From Seonamhaeicola sediminis (GTDB lineage Bacteria; Bacteroidota; Bacteroidia; Flavobacteriales; Flavobacteriaceae): 64,000 nucleotides of DNA. Each line of letters starts with the position of its first letter. The first letter of the stretch is position 1. Of the stretch, positions 1 through 8,687 are shown piece after piece. A program made the translations under genes and the position numbers. The notes under the pieces are model-generated. The model ran no database searches. It saw only the letters and a list, made by a program, of their open reading frames with translations, and had not been told where the DNA came from. The stretch is from the NCBI RefSeq assembly GCF_004358095.2, contig NZ_SMZJ02000005.1:186001-250000 (forward strand). The letters are read 5' to 3'.

Positions 1-71
1 TAGGAAAGAAAAATCACAAAAAAGCATTACGTATGTAAAAATTACGTATTACCTGAAAAACACTAAAAATC

Positions 72-509
72 ATGCAAACCCTAAAAAACTTTTCAATAAT
101 TTTATTATTGCTGACGGTTGTTGGCTGTAATACCTCACTAAAACCCATTGATTATGGAAATGATGGTTGTCATTTCTGTAAAATGACCATTGTAGACAAA
201 ATTCATGCTGCAGAAGTAGTCACAAAAAAAGGAAAGGTTTATAAATTTGATGCTACAGAGTGCATGATTAATTTCATGGATGAATTTGATACTTCTACAA
301 TCAAACTATATTTATCAAACAACTATTTAGAACCAGAAGCACTTATTGATGCCACAGAATCTACTTTTTTAATAAGTGAGAATATTCCAAGTCCAATGGG
401 AGCTTTCCTTTCTGCCTTTAAAACCAAAGCCGAAGCCGAAACCAAACAATCTGAAAAAGGTGGTACATTGTATTCCTGGGAAGAATTACTAGCCCATTTT
501 AAAGACTAG
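72..509 (+). CDS. nosL: NosL-family copper-binding lipoprotein
   Basis: Lipoprotein of the NosL family, which delivers copper to nitrous-oxide reductase NosZ outside the cytoplasm. The signal peptide ends in a lipobox (LTVVGC, lipidated Cys19). The mature part carries CHFCKM (Cys33, Cys36, Met38), the Cys/Met copper-site motif expected of NosL, and a second short motif, DATECM. The length of 145 aa is normal for the family. The stop lies 5 bp before nosD, so it is the first visible gene of nosLDFY. The catalytic gene nosZ is not in the window and presumably lies to the left. Family assignment is firm from the motif and neighbours; the copper role is family knowledge. Confidence 0.9.
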   Translation: MQTLKNFSIILLLLTVVGCNTSLKPIDYGNDGCHFCKMTIVDKIHAAEVVTKKGKVYKFDATECMINFMDEFDTSTIKLYLSNNYLEPEALIDATESTFLISENIPSPMGAFLSAFKTKAEAETKQSEKGGTLYSWEELLAHFKD

Positions 510-514
510 CAATT

Positions 515-1750
515 ATGAAAAAACAGTTTGTTTTTTTACTAGCCATATTTATGGCATACCTTAATAATGCTCAAAATATTGAGGTATGTAACACTTGCCC
601 TATTCACACCTTAAAAACAGCTATTGAAAAAGCAAAAGATTTTGATACTATTACTGTAAAAAAAGGCACCTATAAAGAACATGATATAGTAATAAACAAA
701 CCACTTACTATCATAGGAGAAAACTACCCAATTATAGATGGCGAACTTAAAGGTGAAATCATTACCATCACATCAGGCAATGTTACTGTGGATGGACTCT
801 TTATTATGAATGTTGGCACCAGTTACACCGAAGATTATGCCGCTATTAGAGTGAGAAAAAGCAAATATTTTGAGATTAAGAATTTAGTTTTAGAAAAGCT
901 TTTTTTTGGTATTTACATTGAAAAATCCAACTACGGAAAAATTTTCCACAACAAGGTTATTGGTGATGCCGTAGAAGAATACAACTCTGGAAACGGGATA
1001 CAATTGTGGTACAGCAACCATATTGAAGTTGAACACAATCATGTACAAAATGTAAGAGATGGCATATATTTAGAGTTTGCAGATAATTGTTCAATTAAAA
1101 ACAATGTAAGTACAAATAATTTACGTTATGGATTGCATTTCATGTTTTCTAATGATGATATTTATCAAGATAACACCTTTGAAAATAACGGTGCAGGAGT
1201 GGCTGTTATGTTTTCGAAAAAAATAAAAATGTATAACAATATTTTTAGGAAAAATTGGGGAACAGCCTCTTACGGAATGCTTCTAAAGGAAATAAATGAC
1301 GCCGAAATTATTGGTAATGTTTTTAATGAAAACACCATTGGAATTAATATAGAAGGTTCCAATCGTATTGTTTATAAAAACAATGATTTTGAAAACAATG
1401 GTTGGGCTATAAAAGTAAGAGGGGCCTGCTATACCAATACCTTTACTGAAAACAACTTTCTATATAACTCATTTGATATAGCCTATAATAGTAAAGTAAA
1501 TGACAACGTTTTTGATAAAAATTTCTGGAGCAATTACACTGGCTACGATTTAAATAAAGATGGTATTGGAGATGTGCCTTACAGACCCGTAAAACTGTTT
1601 TCATATATTGTTAACCGTACACCCGAAACCATCATATTATTACGTAGTTTATTTATAGACATTATCGATTTTTCAGAAAAAGTATCACCCGTTTTCACAC
1701 CAGACAACCTTTTAGACAACAACCCTTTAACAAAAAGAATTATATGGTAA
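515..1750 (+). CDS. nosD: NosD, periplasmic beta-helix maturation protein of nitrous-oxide reductase
   Basis: NosD is a periplasmic right-handed beta-helix protein needed with NosF and NosY to mature the copper centre of NosZ. A signal peptide covers about residues 1-20 (cleavage near NNAQ). Residues about 50-330 are CASH/parallel-beta-helix repeats, seen as recurring N-rich turns such as IKNN, YKNN and FENN. A DxNxDGIGD stretch near residues 345-353 resembles a calcium-binding loop. The 411 aa length is normal for NosD. The last 7 bp overlap the start of nosF, which indicates translational coupling. The role in sulfur or copper insertion is known for the family and is not shown by the sequence itself. 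Confidence 0.92.
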   Translation: MKKQFVFLLAIFMAYLNNAQNIEVCNTCPIHTLKTAIEKAKDFDTITVKKGTYKEHDIVINKPLTIIGENYPIIDGELKGEIITITSGNVTVDGLFIMNVGTSYTEDYAAIRVRKSKYFEIKNLVLEKLFFGIYIEKSNYGKIFHNKVIGDAVEEYNSGNGIQLWYSNHIEVEHNHVQNVRDGIYLEFADNCSIKNNVSTNNLRYGLHFMFSNDDIYQDNTFENNGAGVAVMFSKKIKMYNNIFRKNWGTASYGMLLKEINDAEIIGNVFNENTIGINIEGSNRIVYKNNDFENNGWAIKVRGACYTNTFTENNFLYNSFDIAYNSKVNDNVFDKNFWSNYTGYDLNKDGIGDVPYRPVKLFSYIVNRTPETIILLRSLFIDIIDFSEKVSPVFTPDNLLDNNPLTKRIIW

Positions 1751-2451
1751 ACATTGAAAATCTACATAAAAAATTTAACAAAAATGTGGTATTAAGCGGT
1801 GTTGATTTAACCATTAATGAAGGTGGTATTTTTGCTGTTTTAGGACCAAATGGTTCTGGTAAAACAACATTAATTAAGTCCATTTTATGTATGGTTATAC
1901 CAAACAAAGGAAACATTTCTGTATTAGGAGAAAACATAAAAAATAATGCAGCATACAGACATAAAATTGACTATTTACCGCAAATTGCTAATTTTCCAAA
2001 CAACCTTAAAGTAAAAGAATTAATTAAAATGATTAAGGATTTAAGAGGAAAAACAGAAGCAGATAAACAGTTGATTGAACTCTTTGGATTAGAACCTTTT
2101 TTAGATAAAAAATTGGGCAACTTATCTGGTGGTACCAAACAAAAAGTAAATATTGTTTTAACCTTTATGTTTGATAGTCCATTAATTATTTTAGACGAAC
2201 CTACAACAGGGTTAGACCCCATTTCTTTAATAAGACTAAAAGAATTAATACAAACCGAAAAAGCCAACGGAAAAACCATTCTTATTACCTCTCACATTAT
2301 GAGTTTTGTTGAAGAAGTATCCGATGAAATTGTGTTTTTATTAGAAGGTAAAATTTATTTTAAAGGCAGTATTTCAGAGTTAAAAACCAAAACCAATCAA
2401 CCCGATTTTGAACATGCCATTGCATCTATTTTAACTAACAATCATGCTTAA
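1744..2451 (+). CDS. nosF: NosF, ABC transporter ATPase for NosZ maturation
   Basis: Cytoplasmic ATPase that powers the NosDFY complex in maturing nitrous-oxide reductase. Walker A is GPNGSGKTT (residues 34-42), the ABC signature is LSGGTKQK (near 127), Walker B is LIILDEP (near 148) and the switch His sits in ITSHI (near 182). The length of 235 aa fits a single ABC domain. It overlaps nosD at the 5' end and the permease gene nosY by 8 bp at the 3' end, so the three genes are almost certainly co-translated. Without the neighbours it would be called only a generic ABC-2 type ATPase; the context fixes the name. Confidence 0.92.
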   Translation: MVNIENLHKKFNKNVVLSGVDLTINEGGIFAVLGPNGSGKTTLIKSILCMVIPNKGNISVLGENIKNNAAYRHKIDYLPQIANFPNNLKVKELIKMIKDLRGKTEADKQLIELFGLEPFLDKKLGNLSGGTKQKVNIVLTFMFDSPLIILDEPTTGLDPISLIRLKELIQTEKANGKTILITSHIMSFVEEVSDEIVFLLEGKIYFKGSISELKTKTNQPDFEHAIASILTNNHA

Positions 2452-3226
2452 AATATTAAAATACAGTTTTTATGATTTAATGCGTAGCCGCTGGAGTTAT
2501 GTGTATCTAGCATTTTACCTTTTACTTGGTACTGTTCTACTATTTTTAAACAACGACCTATCTAAAGCCGTTATTACACTAATGAATGTTATTATTGTTT
2601 TAGTACCACTAATAGGCACCATTTTTGGAGTTATGTACTATTACAATTCCAAAGAATTTACTGAGTTATTACTGGCTCAACCTTTAAAACGATCGTCTAT
2701 ATTTCTGGGGCAGTATTTAGGTGTTGCTATATCACTTTCTATGAGCTTAATTTTAGGCTTGGGTATTCCCTTTATTTTATATGGCCTTTTTAAGTCTTCT
2801 GCTATTTGGGATTTTTCTCTACTTCTAATAACTGGAGCTTTCCTTACGTTTATATTCACCGCTTTAGCTTTTAATATAGCCCTATCAAACGAAAACAAAA
2901 TTAAAGGTTTTGGTTACGCCATCTTATTGTGGTTATTCTTAGCAATTATTTACGATGGTATCTTTTTAATGTCTTTAATCATGTTTGAAGACTACCCGTT
3001 AGACAAACTATCTTTAGTAGGAACAATGCTCAATCCTATTGATTTATCAAGGACACTAATTCTTTTAAAACTCGATATTTCTGCTTTATTAGGATACACA
3101 GGTGCCATCTTTAAAAAGTTTTTTGGCACTAACTTCGGACTCATCATTTCCTTTATCATGTTAATTATTTGGGTGATTTTACCAACACTTAGAATAGTTA
3201 AAAAGTCTAGAAAAAAGGATTTTTAA
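2444..3226 (+). CDS. nosY: NosY, ABC-2 type permease for NosZ maturation
   Basis: Membrane subunit of the NosDFY ABC complex. About six hydrophobic segments follow a short amphipathic N-terminus (LKILKYSFYDLMRSRWSY). The segment FTELLLAQPLKRSSIFLGQYLG is typical of the cytoplasmic coupling region of ABC-2/NosY permeases. The length of 260 aa is normal. The start overlaps nosF by 8 bp. It is the last gene of the visible nos operon; the next gene, ric, begins 103 bp further on behind its own regulatory region. Confidence 0.9.
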   Translation: MLKILKYSFYDLMRSRWSYVYLAFYLLLGTVLLFLNNDLSKAVITLMNVIIVLVPLIGTIFGVMYYYNSKEFTELLLAQPLKRSSIFLGQYLGVAISLSMSLILGLGIPFILYGLFKSSAIWDFSLLLITGAFLTFIFTALAFNIALSNENKIKGFGYAILLWLFLAIIYDGIFLMSLIMFEDYPLDKLSLVGTMLNPIDLSRTLILLKLDISALLGYTGAIFKKFFGTNFGLIISFIMLIIWVILPTLRIVKKSRKKDF

Positions 3227-3239
3227 ACGGTGTATAAAT

Positions 3240-3262
3240 CCTAACAAATGTCATGTTTTATA
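3240..3262. promoter_or_regulatory. Candidate operator upstream of ric
   Basis: The 102-bp gap between nosY and ric contains TAACAAATGTCATG, built around the palindromic core ACA-AA-TGT. The 11-mer ACAAATGTCAT also occurs upstream of the PFOR/Rnf operon (51249-51259, opposite strand), and a variant with TGTTA occurs upstream of the PqqD operon. A CRP/FNR-family or NO-sensing regulator is a reasonable guess because the flanking genes handle N2O and Fe-S damage. That is inference from position and recurrence only. Confidence 0.35.
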
Positions 3263-3328
3263 GTTCTCTGAATCTATATTTTTGAACAATCATAAAAAAG
3301 ACAAAAATATCCTTTATTTAAAAACACT

Positions 3329-4045
3329 ATGAATTCAATAAAAAACAAAACAGTTGCAGAGGTTGTTGCAGAAAACATAAAAACCGCCCATGTATTTAAA
3401 AAACACGGTATAGATTTTTGCTGCGGGGGAGGTATAACTATCGAAAAAGCTTGTGAAAAGAAAGAACTAGATTATGAAATTCTAAAAAACGAACTTCTAC
3501 AGGTTGATGCTGCTCCCAAAGCTTATGATTATAACTCTTGGGATTTAGGTTTTTTAATAGACCATATTATTAATGTGCACCACTCCTATGTTGAAGAATC
3601 TATTCCGTTAATTTTACAATACTCAAATAGAGTTGCAGAAGTACACGGACATCATTATACAGAAGTTATTAAAATCAACCAACTATTCACAGAAGTTGCC
3701 AATGAATTGGCTGCACATTTAAAGAAAGAAGAACTGGTTTTATTTCCCTATATCAAAAAATTATTAAGGCTAAAAGAAGAAGGAGCTGCCTTAGGTACTC
3801 CTCCGTTCGGAACCGTGAATAACCCCATCCAAATGATGGAAGAAGAACACGAGTCTGCTGGAGATATTTTTAAAACCATTGCACAATTAACAAACAATTA
3901 TACCCCACCAGAAGGGGCTTGTAATACTTTTAGAGCATTATATGCTAAACTTGAAGAGTTTGAACAAGATTTGCACCAACATATACATTTAGAAAACAAT
4001 ATTTTACATACAAAAGCTAAACAACTAGAACTAAGCTTTTCTTAA
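3329..4045 (+). CDS. ric: Ric/ScdA/YtfE-type di-iron Fe-S cluster repair protein
   Basis: Repair of iron-centre proteins, including Fe-S clusters, damaged by NO or oxidants. The N-terminal ScdA domain has the conserved Cys pair in GIDFCCGG (Cys31, Cys32). The rest is a hemerythrin-like four-helix domain whose probable di-iron ligands are visible as a His/Glu series: DHIINVHH, HGHH, HLKKEE, EEEHE and HQHIHLENN. The length of 238 aa is typical. It lies directly behind nosY, a common arrangement in denitrifiers because N2O reduction accompanies NO exposure. The ATG start at 3329 gives the full ScdA domain. Its upstream region has a palindrome shared with the PFOR operon. Confidence 0.92.
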   Translation: MNSIKNKTVAEVVAENIKTAHVFKKHGIDFCCGGGITIEKACEKKELDYEILKNELLQVDAAPKAYDYNSWDLGFLIDHIINVHHSYVEESIPLILQYSNRVAEVHGHHYTEVIKINQLFTEVANELAAHLKKEELVLFPYIKKLLRLKEEGAALGTPPFGTVNNPIQMMEEEHESAGDIFKTIAQLTNNYTPPEGACNTFRALYAKLEEFEQDLHQHIHLENNILHTKAKQLELSFS

Positions 4046-4078
4046 CCCTAGCCTGATAGAGGTGTTGTTATGAACGGA

Positions 4079-4426
4079 TTAATAGCAATTGCGAAACCAG
4101 ACTTTCTGCCATTCGCGCCTTAAGATTAAAAACGACACCTCTTCTGCTAATTTAACGGTATCATCTCCCTGTAAAGACTTTATAGCTTTTTCAGAAACAT
4201 CAATAATGTATAGCAGGTTTAAATAGTCTGCAAACTTTTCTTGAATGAGTTTATAAATAGTCTCATGAAGTAAAAGTTTTAAGCTAGATGGTAAAATATC
4301 TTCATGAAAATCTAAATCTATATTTGCCAACAAAAAATCTTTATTAAGCTGAAGAACTAACTTTTTGTATAAATCTAAATCATTAGCCTCAACTATTACA
4401 TCGTCAAAAGTAGTTGGAAACTGCAT
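4079..4426 (-). CDS. Conserved hypothetical protein paired with polyprenyl synthase
   Basis: A 115-aa, acidic, soluble, probably all-helical protein with no signal peptide, membrane segment or motif I recognise. Its start codon overlaps the end of the upstream polyprenyl diphosphate synthase gene by 1 bp, so the two are translated together. It is convergent with ric. The sequence ends in a basic, aromatic tail (REWQKVWFRNCY). My impression is that this pair is conserved in flavobacteria, which would suggest a partner or stability role, but that is unverified. The tight coupling and clean reading frame make it a real gene. Confidence 0.7.
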   Translation of the reverse strand: MQFPTTFDDVIVEANDLDLYKKLVLQLNKDFLLANIDLDFHEDILPSSLKLLLHETIYKLIQEKFADYLNLLYIIDVSEKAIKSLQGDDTVKLAEEVSFLILRREWQKVWFRNCY

Positions 4427-5400
4427 TACACACTTCTATTCATTAAACTAGCCCCAAATGCTTTTAAAAGTTCTTTTCTGTCATCAGAAATATTTAGAGT
4501 TTCTAAAACAGAAAAGGCTTTGTTGGTATAATCGTGAACCGCTTGTTTTGTGGCAACAGAAGCTCCCGTAGATTTAAATAATTCTTTTACTACAAATACT
4601 TTCTCTTCAGTTTTATTGGTTTCATTATTGAATAAATGAATTAACCTTTCTCGTTCATTATCAGAACCATATTCTAAAGCTTTTAAGTACAAGTAAGTTT
4701 TTTTGTTTTCAATGATATCACCTCCTACTTGCTTCCCAAAATTTTCTGGATTCCCAAAAGCATCTAAATAATCGTCTTGTAACTGAAAAGCAATCCCTAA
4801 ATTTCTTCCAAATTCGTATATGCTATTTTGGTCTGCTTCTGAAGCGCCTGCAATAATAGTTCCCATTTTCATTGCTGTAGCTACCAAAACCGATGTCTTG
4901 TATTCAATCATTCTTAAATATTCAGGTATGGTAACGTCATTTCTTATTTCAAAATCAACATCATATTGCTGACCTTCGCAAACCTCAATAGCTGTTTTAC
5001 TAAATAATTTTGTTAAAGCTTTAAAAATCTCTGGTGGATAATTCTCAAACAATTGATACGCCATAATTAACATGGCATCGCCAGACAAGATGCCTGTATT
5101 AGTGTCCCATTTTTCATGTACCGTTACTTTTCCTCTTCGCAAGGGAGCATCATCCATAATATCATCATGAACTAAAGTAAAGTTGTGAAAAACCTCAACT
5201 CCCAATGCCGCGTGTAAAGCTTCTTTATAATGACCTCCAAAAATATCTGTAGTCATTAAAGTTAATACAGGACGTAATCGTTTTCCCCCCAAACCTAAAA
5301 TGTATTCAATTGGTTCATATAACCCTTTTGGCTCTTTTACAACGGAGTAATCCCCTAAAAAAGACAAAAACTCCTTTTGATATTTTTCTATGGATAGCAT
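4426..5400 (-). CDS. Polyprenyl (geranylgeranyl/farnesyl-type) diphosphate synthase
   Basis: Trans-isoprenyl diphosphate synthase, which condenses isopentenyl diphosphate with an allylic primer to make precursors of quinones, carotenoids or other isoprenoids. Both aspartate-rich motifs are present: the first as LVHDDIMDDAPLRRG and the second as QLQDDYLDAFG. The region GGKRLRPVL supplies the usual Lys/Arg diphosphate-binding residues. I start it at the ATG at 5400 (MLSIEKYQKEF) and not at the upstream in-frame ATG at 5418, because the extra six residues (MLYFCF) have no place in the family. Product chain length cannot be read safely. It is co-transcribed with the small downstream gene. Confidence 0.88.
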   Translation of the reverse strand: MLSIEKYQKEFLSFLGDYSVVKEPKGLYEPIEYILGLGGKRLRPVLTLMTTDIFGGHYKEALHAALGVEVFHNFTLVHDDIMDDAPLRRGKVTVHEKWDTNTGILSGDAMLIMAYQLFENYPPEIFKALTKLFSKTAIEVCEGQQYDVDFEIRNDVTIPEYLRMIEYKTSVLVATAMKMGTIIAGASEADQNSIYEFGRNLGIAFQLQDDYLDAFGNPENFGKQVGGDIIENKKTYLYLKALEYGSDNERERLIHLFNNETNKTEEKVFVVKELFKSTGASVATKQAVHDYTNKAFSVLETLNISDDRKELLKAFGASLMNRSV

Positions 5401-5469
5401 AAAACAAAAATAAAGCAATTCATTTTATAAAAAAGGAGTAATGTGAACTTAGTGTTAAAAAAAAGTAAA

Positions 5470-5507
5470 ACTTTGGAAACTTATTTTGTTTTTAAAGTTT
5501 CCAAAGT
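5470..5507. promoter_or_regulatory. Probable TetR operator (13-bp inverted repeat)
   Basis: Two perfectly complementary 13-bp arms, ACTTTGGAAACTT (5470-5482) and AAGTTTCCAAAGT (5495-5507), are separated by 12 bp. They sit immediately upstream of the TetR gene and fill the space around its promoter: the left arm precedes the -33 TTG and the right arm lies between the -33 and -7 boxes. This geometry fits autorepression by the TetR protein and joint control of the efflux genes that follow. Confidence 0.75.
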
Positions 5508-5514
5508 ATATTTG
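5486..5514 (+). promoter_or_regulatory. Bacteroidota-type promoter of the TetR/efflux operon
   Basis: The -7 box TATATTTG (5507-5514) matches the consensus TAnnTTTG exactly, and a TTG at 5486-5488 lies 18 bp upstream, within the usual 17-23 bp spacing. The start codon of the TetR gene follows 11 bp after the -7 box, so the leader is very short. The -7 box shares one base with the right operator arm, so repressor binding would block sigma factor. Confidence 0.75.
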
Positions 5515-5525
5515 CACACTAAATT

Positions 5526-6131
5526 ATGAGAGAAAAAATTATCAATAAAGCGGCAGAGTTGTTTTTAAATTTCGGGTTTAAAAGCGTTACCATGGATGAT
5601 ATTGCTAATGAAATGGCCATTTCTAAAAAAACTATTTATGTACACTTTGCCAATAAAACCAAATTGGTAGAAGCTGTAACTTTTACTGTTTTTGAAAATG
5701 TTTGTGAGGGTATTGATGGCATTTGCAATACCTCTGATAATCCAATAAAAGAGTTGTACGACATAAAAATGTTTGTTTTGCATTACTTGAAAGACGAAAA
5801 AACCTCACCTCAATTCCAATTAAAAAAATACTATCCGCAAATTTACAATCAGCTACAACTGAAGCAATTTGAAAAAATGTACGACTCTGTAAAAGAAAGC
5901 CTGCAAAATGGTATTGATACTGGTTTGTTTAGAGAATCTATTGATGTAGACTTCATTTCTAGAATGTATTTTACAGGTATGACAGGTATAAAAGATCAAA
6001 CTATTTTCCCTTTGAATAATTATGACATGGAATATTTAATTGAAAGTTATTTAGAATACCATTTAAGAGCTATAGTTACAGATAAAGGACTCCAAATTTT
6101 AAATACGTTTATAAAATCAAATCAATCATAA
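5526..6131 (+). CDS. TetR/AcrR-family transcriptional repressor
   Basis: DNA-binding repressor, probably of the RND efflux operon that follows. The N-terminal TetR helix-turn-helix covers about residues 1-55, with the recognition region TMDDIANEMAISKKTIYVHF. The remaining residues form a helical ligand-binding and dimerisation domain with no recognisable ligand motif. The 201 aa length is normal. It is the first gene of a four-gene operon (gap to the TolC gene 28 bp) and has a strong inverted repeat in its own promoter, so autoregulation is likely. The inducing compound is unknown. Confidence 0.92.
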   Translation: MREKIINKAAELFLNFGFKSVTMDDIANEMAISKKTIYVHFANKTKLVEAVTFTVFENVCEGIDGICNTSDNPIKELYDIKMFVLHYLKDEKTSPQFQLKKYYPQIYNQLQLKQFEKMYDSVKESLQNGIDTGLFRESIDVDFISRMYFTGMTGIKDQTIFPLNNYDMEYLIESYLEYHLRAIVTDKGLQILNTFIKSNQS

Positions 6132-6159
6132 AACACATAAAAACAATAACTAGTAACAC

Positions 6160-7500
6160 ATGAAAAACAAACTAATTATATTGTTTAGTTTACTAAGCAG
6201 CCTTACGCTTATTTCTCAGGAAATGACTCATAGTTTTTCTTTACAGGAAGCCATAGATTACGCTCTGGAAAACAATAGAACAGCCAAAAATGCGCAACGC
6301 GATATTGAAGCTGCAAAAAAACAAAAGTGGGAAACCATAGCTACGGGACTCCCGCAAATTAATGGTAGTATAGATTATCAAAACTTTTTAAAGCAGCAGG
6401 TTACAGTTATACCAAGTGATTTTAGTGACCCTAGTTCTGAATTAGTTCCTGTAATTTTTGGAACTACTCAAAATATTAATGCTTCTGCAACACTATCGCA
6501 ACTTATTTTTGATGGCTCTTACCTTGTTGGGCTTCAATCTGCCAAAGTATTTTTAGAAATTTCTGAAAATGCTAAAACAAAGACCGATTTGGAAATTAGA
6601 AAAGCAGTTATTAACGCCTATGGTAATGTTTTATTAGCAGAAGAAACTGTAAAAATATTAGAAAAAAACAAAGCTACTCTTCAAAAAAACTTAGATGATA
6701 TTGTTAAGATATATGAAAATGGGCTTGAAGAAGAAGAAAGTGTTGAACAATTAAAAATCACCCTATCTGGAATTAACAGTAACCTCAACAACACTATTAG
6801 ATTAAAGAAAGTAGCGTACCAAATGTTTAACATGACACTAGGTTTAGATGTTTATACAAACACAATCCTTACAGATAATTTAGAAACACTTACGGTACAG
6901 CATATTGATTTAGGGTTGTTGAGTGAAGAATTCTCAGTTGATAGCACTATTGATTACCAAATAGCCGAGAATGACAAAGTCTCTAAAGAACTTTTGGTAA
7001 AATTAGAACAGAGTAGAGCACTACCTACCCTAAGTACATTTTTAACAGGTGGGTATCTTTCATTTAGTAATGATTTTAATTTTTTAAATAGCGACCAAGA
7101 ATACTTTGGCTTTGGCCTTTTAGGAGTTAGTATGCAAATTCCAATTTTTGGGTCAGGGCAAAAAAGTGCCAGAACACAACGTGCTAAAATAAATTTAGAA
7201 AAATCTAAAGACGAATTAACCGAAACAGAACAACGTCTTAAATTGCAAATAGAATCAGCAAAAAGTGACTATCAATTTGCGCTAGAAGATTATAACAATA
7301 AAAAAGAGAACTTAAATCTTGCCGAACGTATTGAAAATAAAAATCAAACCAAATTTTTTGAAGGTATTGCCACCAGTTTTGATTTGAGGCAAGCGCAAAT
7401 TCAGTTATATAGTGCACAACAAGAATTTTTACAAGCCATGCTAGATGTTATCAACAGAAAGGCTGAACTGGAAACGATTTCAAATAAAATAAACAACTAA
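6160..7500 (+). CDS. TolC-family outer-membrane efflux protein
   Basis: Outer-membrane exit duct of a tripartite efflux system. A signal peptide covers residues 1-19 (ending TLISQ). The mature protein shows the two repeated OEP halves of long coiled-coil helices, such as FSLQEAIDYALENNRTAKNA at the start and LKLQIESAKSDYQFALEDYNN near residue 375. The 446 aa length is typical of TolC/OprM-like proteins. The gene lies between the TetR gene and the adaptor gene (14 bp gap). No lipobox is present. Confidence 0.9.
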   Translation: MKNKLIILFSLLSSLTLISQEMTHSFSLQEAIDYALENNRTAKNAQRDIEAAKKQKWETIATGLPQINGSIDYQNFLKQQVTVIPSDFSDPSSELVPVIFGTTQNINASATLSQLIFDGSYLVGLQSAKVFLEISENAKTKTDLEIRKAVINAYGNVLLAEETVKILEKNKATLQKNLDDIVKIYENGLEEEESVEQLKITLSGINSNLNNTIRLKKVAYQMFNMTLGLDVYTNTILTDNLETLTVQHIDLGLLSEEFSVDSTIDYQIAENDKVSKELLVKLEQSRALPTLSTFLTGGYLSFSNDFNFLNSDQEYFGFGLLGVSMQIPIFGSGQKSARTQRAKINLEKSKDELTETEQRLKLQIESAKSDYQFALEDYNNKKENLNLAERIENKNQTKFFEGIATSFDLRQAQIQLYSAQQEFLQAMLDVINRKAELETISNKINN

Positions 7501-7514
7501 AAATCAATCATATC

Positions 7515-8681
7515 ATGAAATATATAACAACAATACTCATAGCACTACTTGTATTAACATCGTGTGGTGGAGATAAAAATCAATCTGTAGAAGATATCAT
7601 TGCTTCTAAAGATCTTGAAAGCATTGAGGCTAAACGAAGTGAATTAAAAAAGCAGCAGCAAGAAATAGCTGCTAGTTTACAAAAAATTGATACCGCCTTA
7701 GATAAACTAAATGGTAAAAAATTGCTACCATTAATTACCACAATACCTATTAAAGAAGTAGCATTTAATCACTTTTTAGAAATTCAAGGCAGTGTTAAAA
7801 CCAAACAAAACATTGTGCTATATCCTGAATTCTCAGGGGTTCTCAAACATGTTTATGTGAAGGAAGGGCAACAAGTTAGTAAAGGGCAAACTTTAGCCAA
7901 AATTGATGATGGTGGTTTAAGTGAGCAACTATCTCAAGCTAAAACACAAGCAGCCTTAGCTAAAACCACCTATGAGCGCCAAAAAAGACTATGGGATCAA
8001 AAAATTGGTTCTGAAATTCAATTTCTACAGGCCGAAACCACATTTAATGCCACTCAAAATACAGTAAAACAATTACAATCTCAATTAGATAAAACTAATG
8101 TAAAAGCTCCTTTTTCTGGAATTATTGACGATGTAATAACAGATCAAGGTAGCGTGGTGGCTCCTGGACAAACACCACTCTTAAGGATTGTAAATTTAAA
8201 TAATATGTATATTGAGGCTGAAGTTCCTGAAAGCCACATTCCCAGTATTACTAAGGGCAAGATGACCGAAGTTAACTTTCCTGCCTTAGGTAAAACAGTA
8301 AAAAGTTCCATTCGTCAGGTTGGAAATTTTATTAACCCCAATAACAGAGCGTTTAAAATTGAAGTTGGCCTACCAAATAAAGAGGGAGATATTAAGCCCA
8401 ACTTAACGGGAAAACTTAAAATTAACGACTACACAAACCCAGAAGCTATACTAATCCCACAAAGTATTATTTCAGAAAATAGTGCTGGAGAACAATATGT
8501 TTTTGTGGTATCTGGTGTAAGCGAAAACAATATTGGTAAAGCAAAAAAAGCCATCATCACTACCGGTAAAACACAAGGTGATTTTATTGAAGTACTAACA
8601 GGACTAGAATCTGGAAATCAAGTTGTTAAAGAAGGTGCCAGAAGTGTTCAGGATGGGCAAGAAGTAGAAATTTCAAATTAA
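7515..8681 (+). CDS. RND efflux periplasmic adaptor (membrane fusion) lipoprotein
   Basis: Periplasmic adaptor linking the inner-membrane RND pump to the TolC-like duct. It is a lipoprotein (lipobox LVLTSC, Cys17). An N-terminal helical stretch (residues about 27-70, heptad-rich, SIEAKRSELKKQQQEIAASL) precedes the lipoyl-like half (GVLKHVYVKEGQQVSKGQTLAKI), the alpha-hairpin, the second lipoyl half (VKAPFSGIIDDV) and the beta-barrel domain. The length is 388 aa. The stop is 6 bp before the pump gene. The assignment to HlyD/AcrA-type adaptors is clear. Confidence 0.92.
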   Translation: MKYITTILIALLVLTSCGGDKNQSVEDIIASKDLESIEAKRSELKKQQQEIAASLQKIDTALDKLNGKKLLPLITTIPIKEVAFNHFLEIQGSVKTKQNIVLYPEFSGVLKHVYVKEGQQVSKGQTLAKIDDGGLSEQLSQAKTQAALAKTTYERQKRLWDQKIGSEIQFLQAETTFNATQNTVKQLQSQLDKTNVKAPFSGIIDDVITDQGSVVAPGQTPLLRIVNLNNMYIEAEVPESHIPSITKGKMTEVNFPALGKTVKSSIRQVGNFINPNNRAFKIEVGLPNKEGDIKPNLTGKLKINDYTNPEAILIPQSIISENSAGEQYVFVVSGVSENNIGKAKKAIITTGKTQGDFIEVLTGLESGNQVVKEGARSVQDGQEVEISN

Positions 8682-8687
8682 AAAAGA

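Noticed and set aside
2-130. Open frame running in from the left edge on the plus strand, overlapping nosL
   Set aside because: It has no recognisable protein features, overlaps the clear nosL gene and cannot be judged without the DNA to the left.
5401-5418. Upstream ATG for the polyprenyl synthase
   Set aside because: It adds only MLYFCF, which has no family match; ATG 5400 fits the usual N-terminus.
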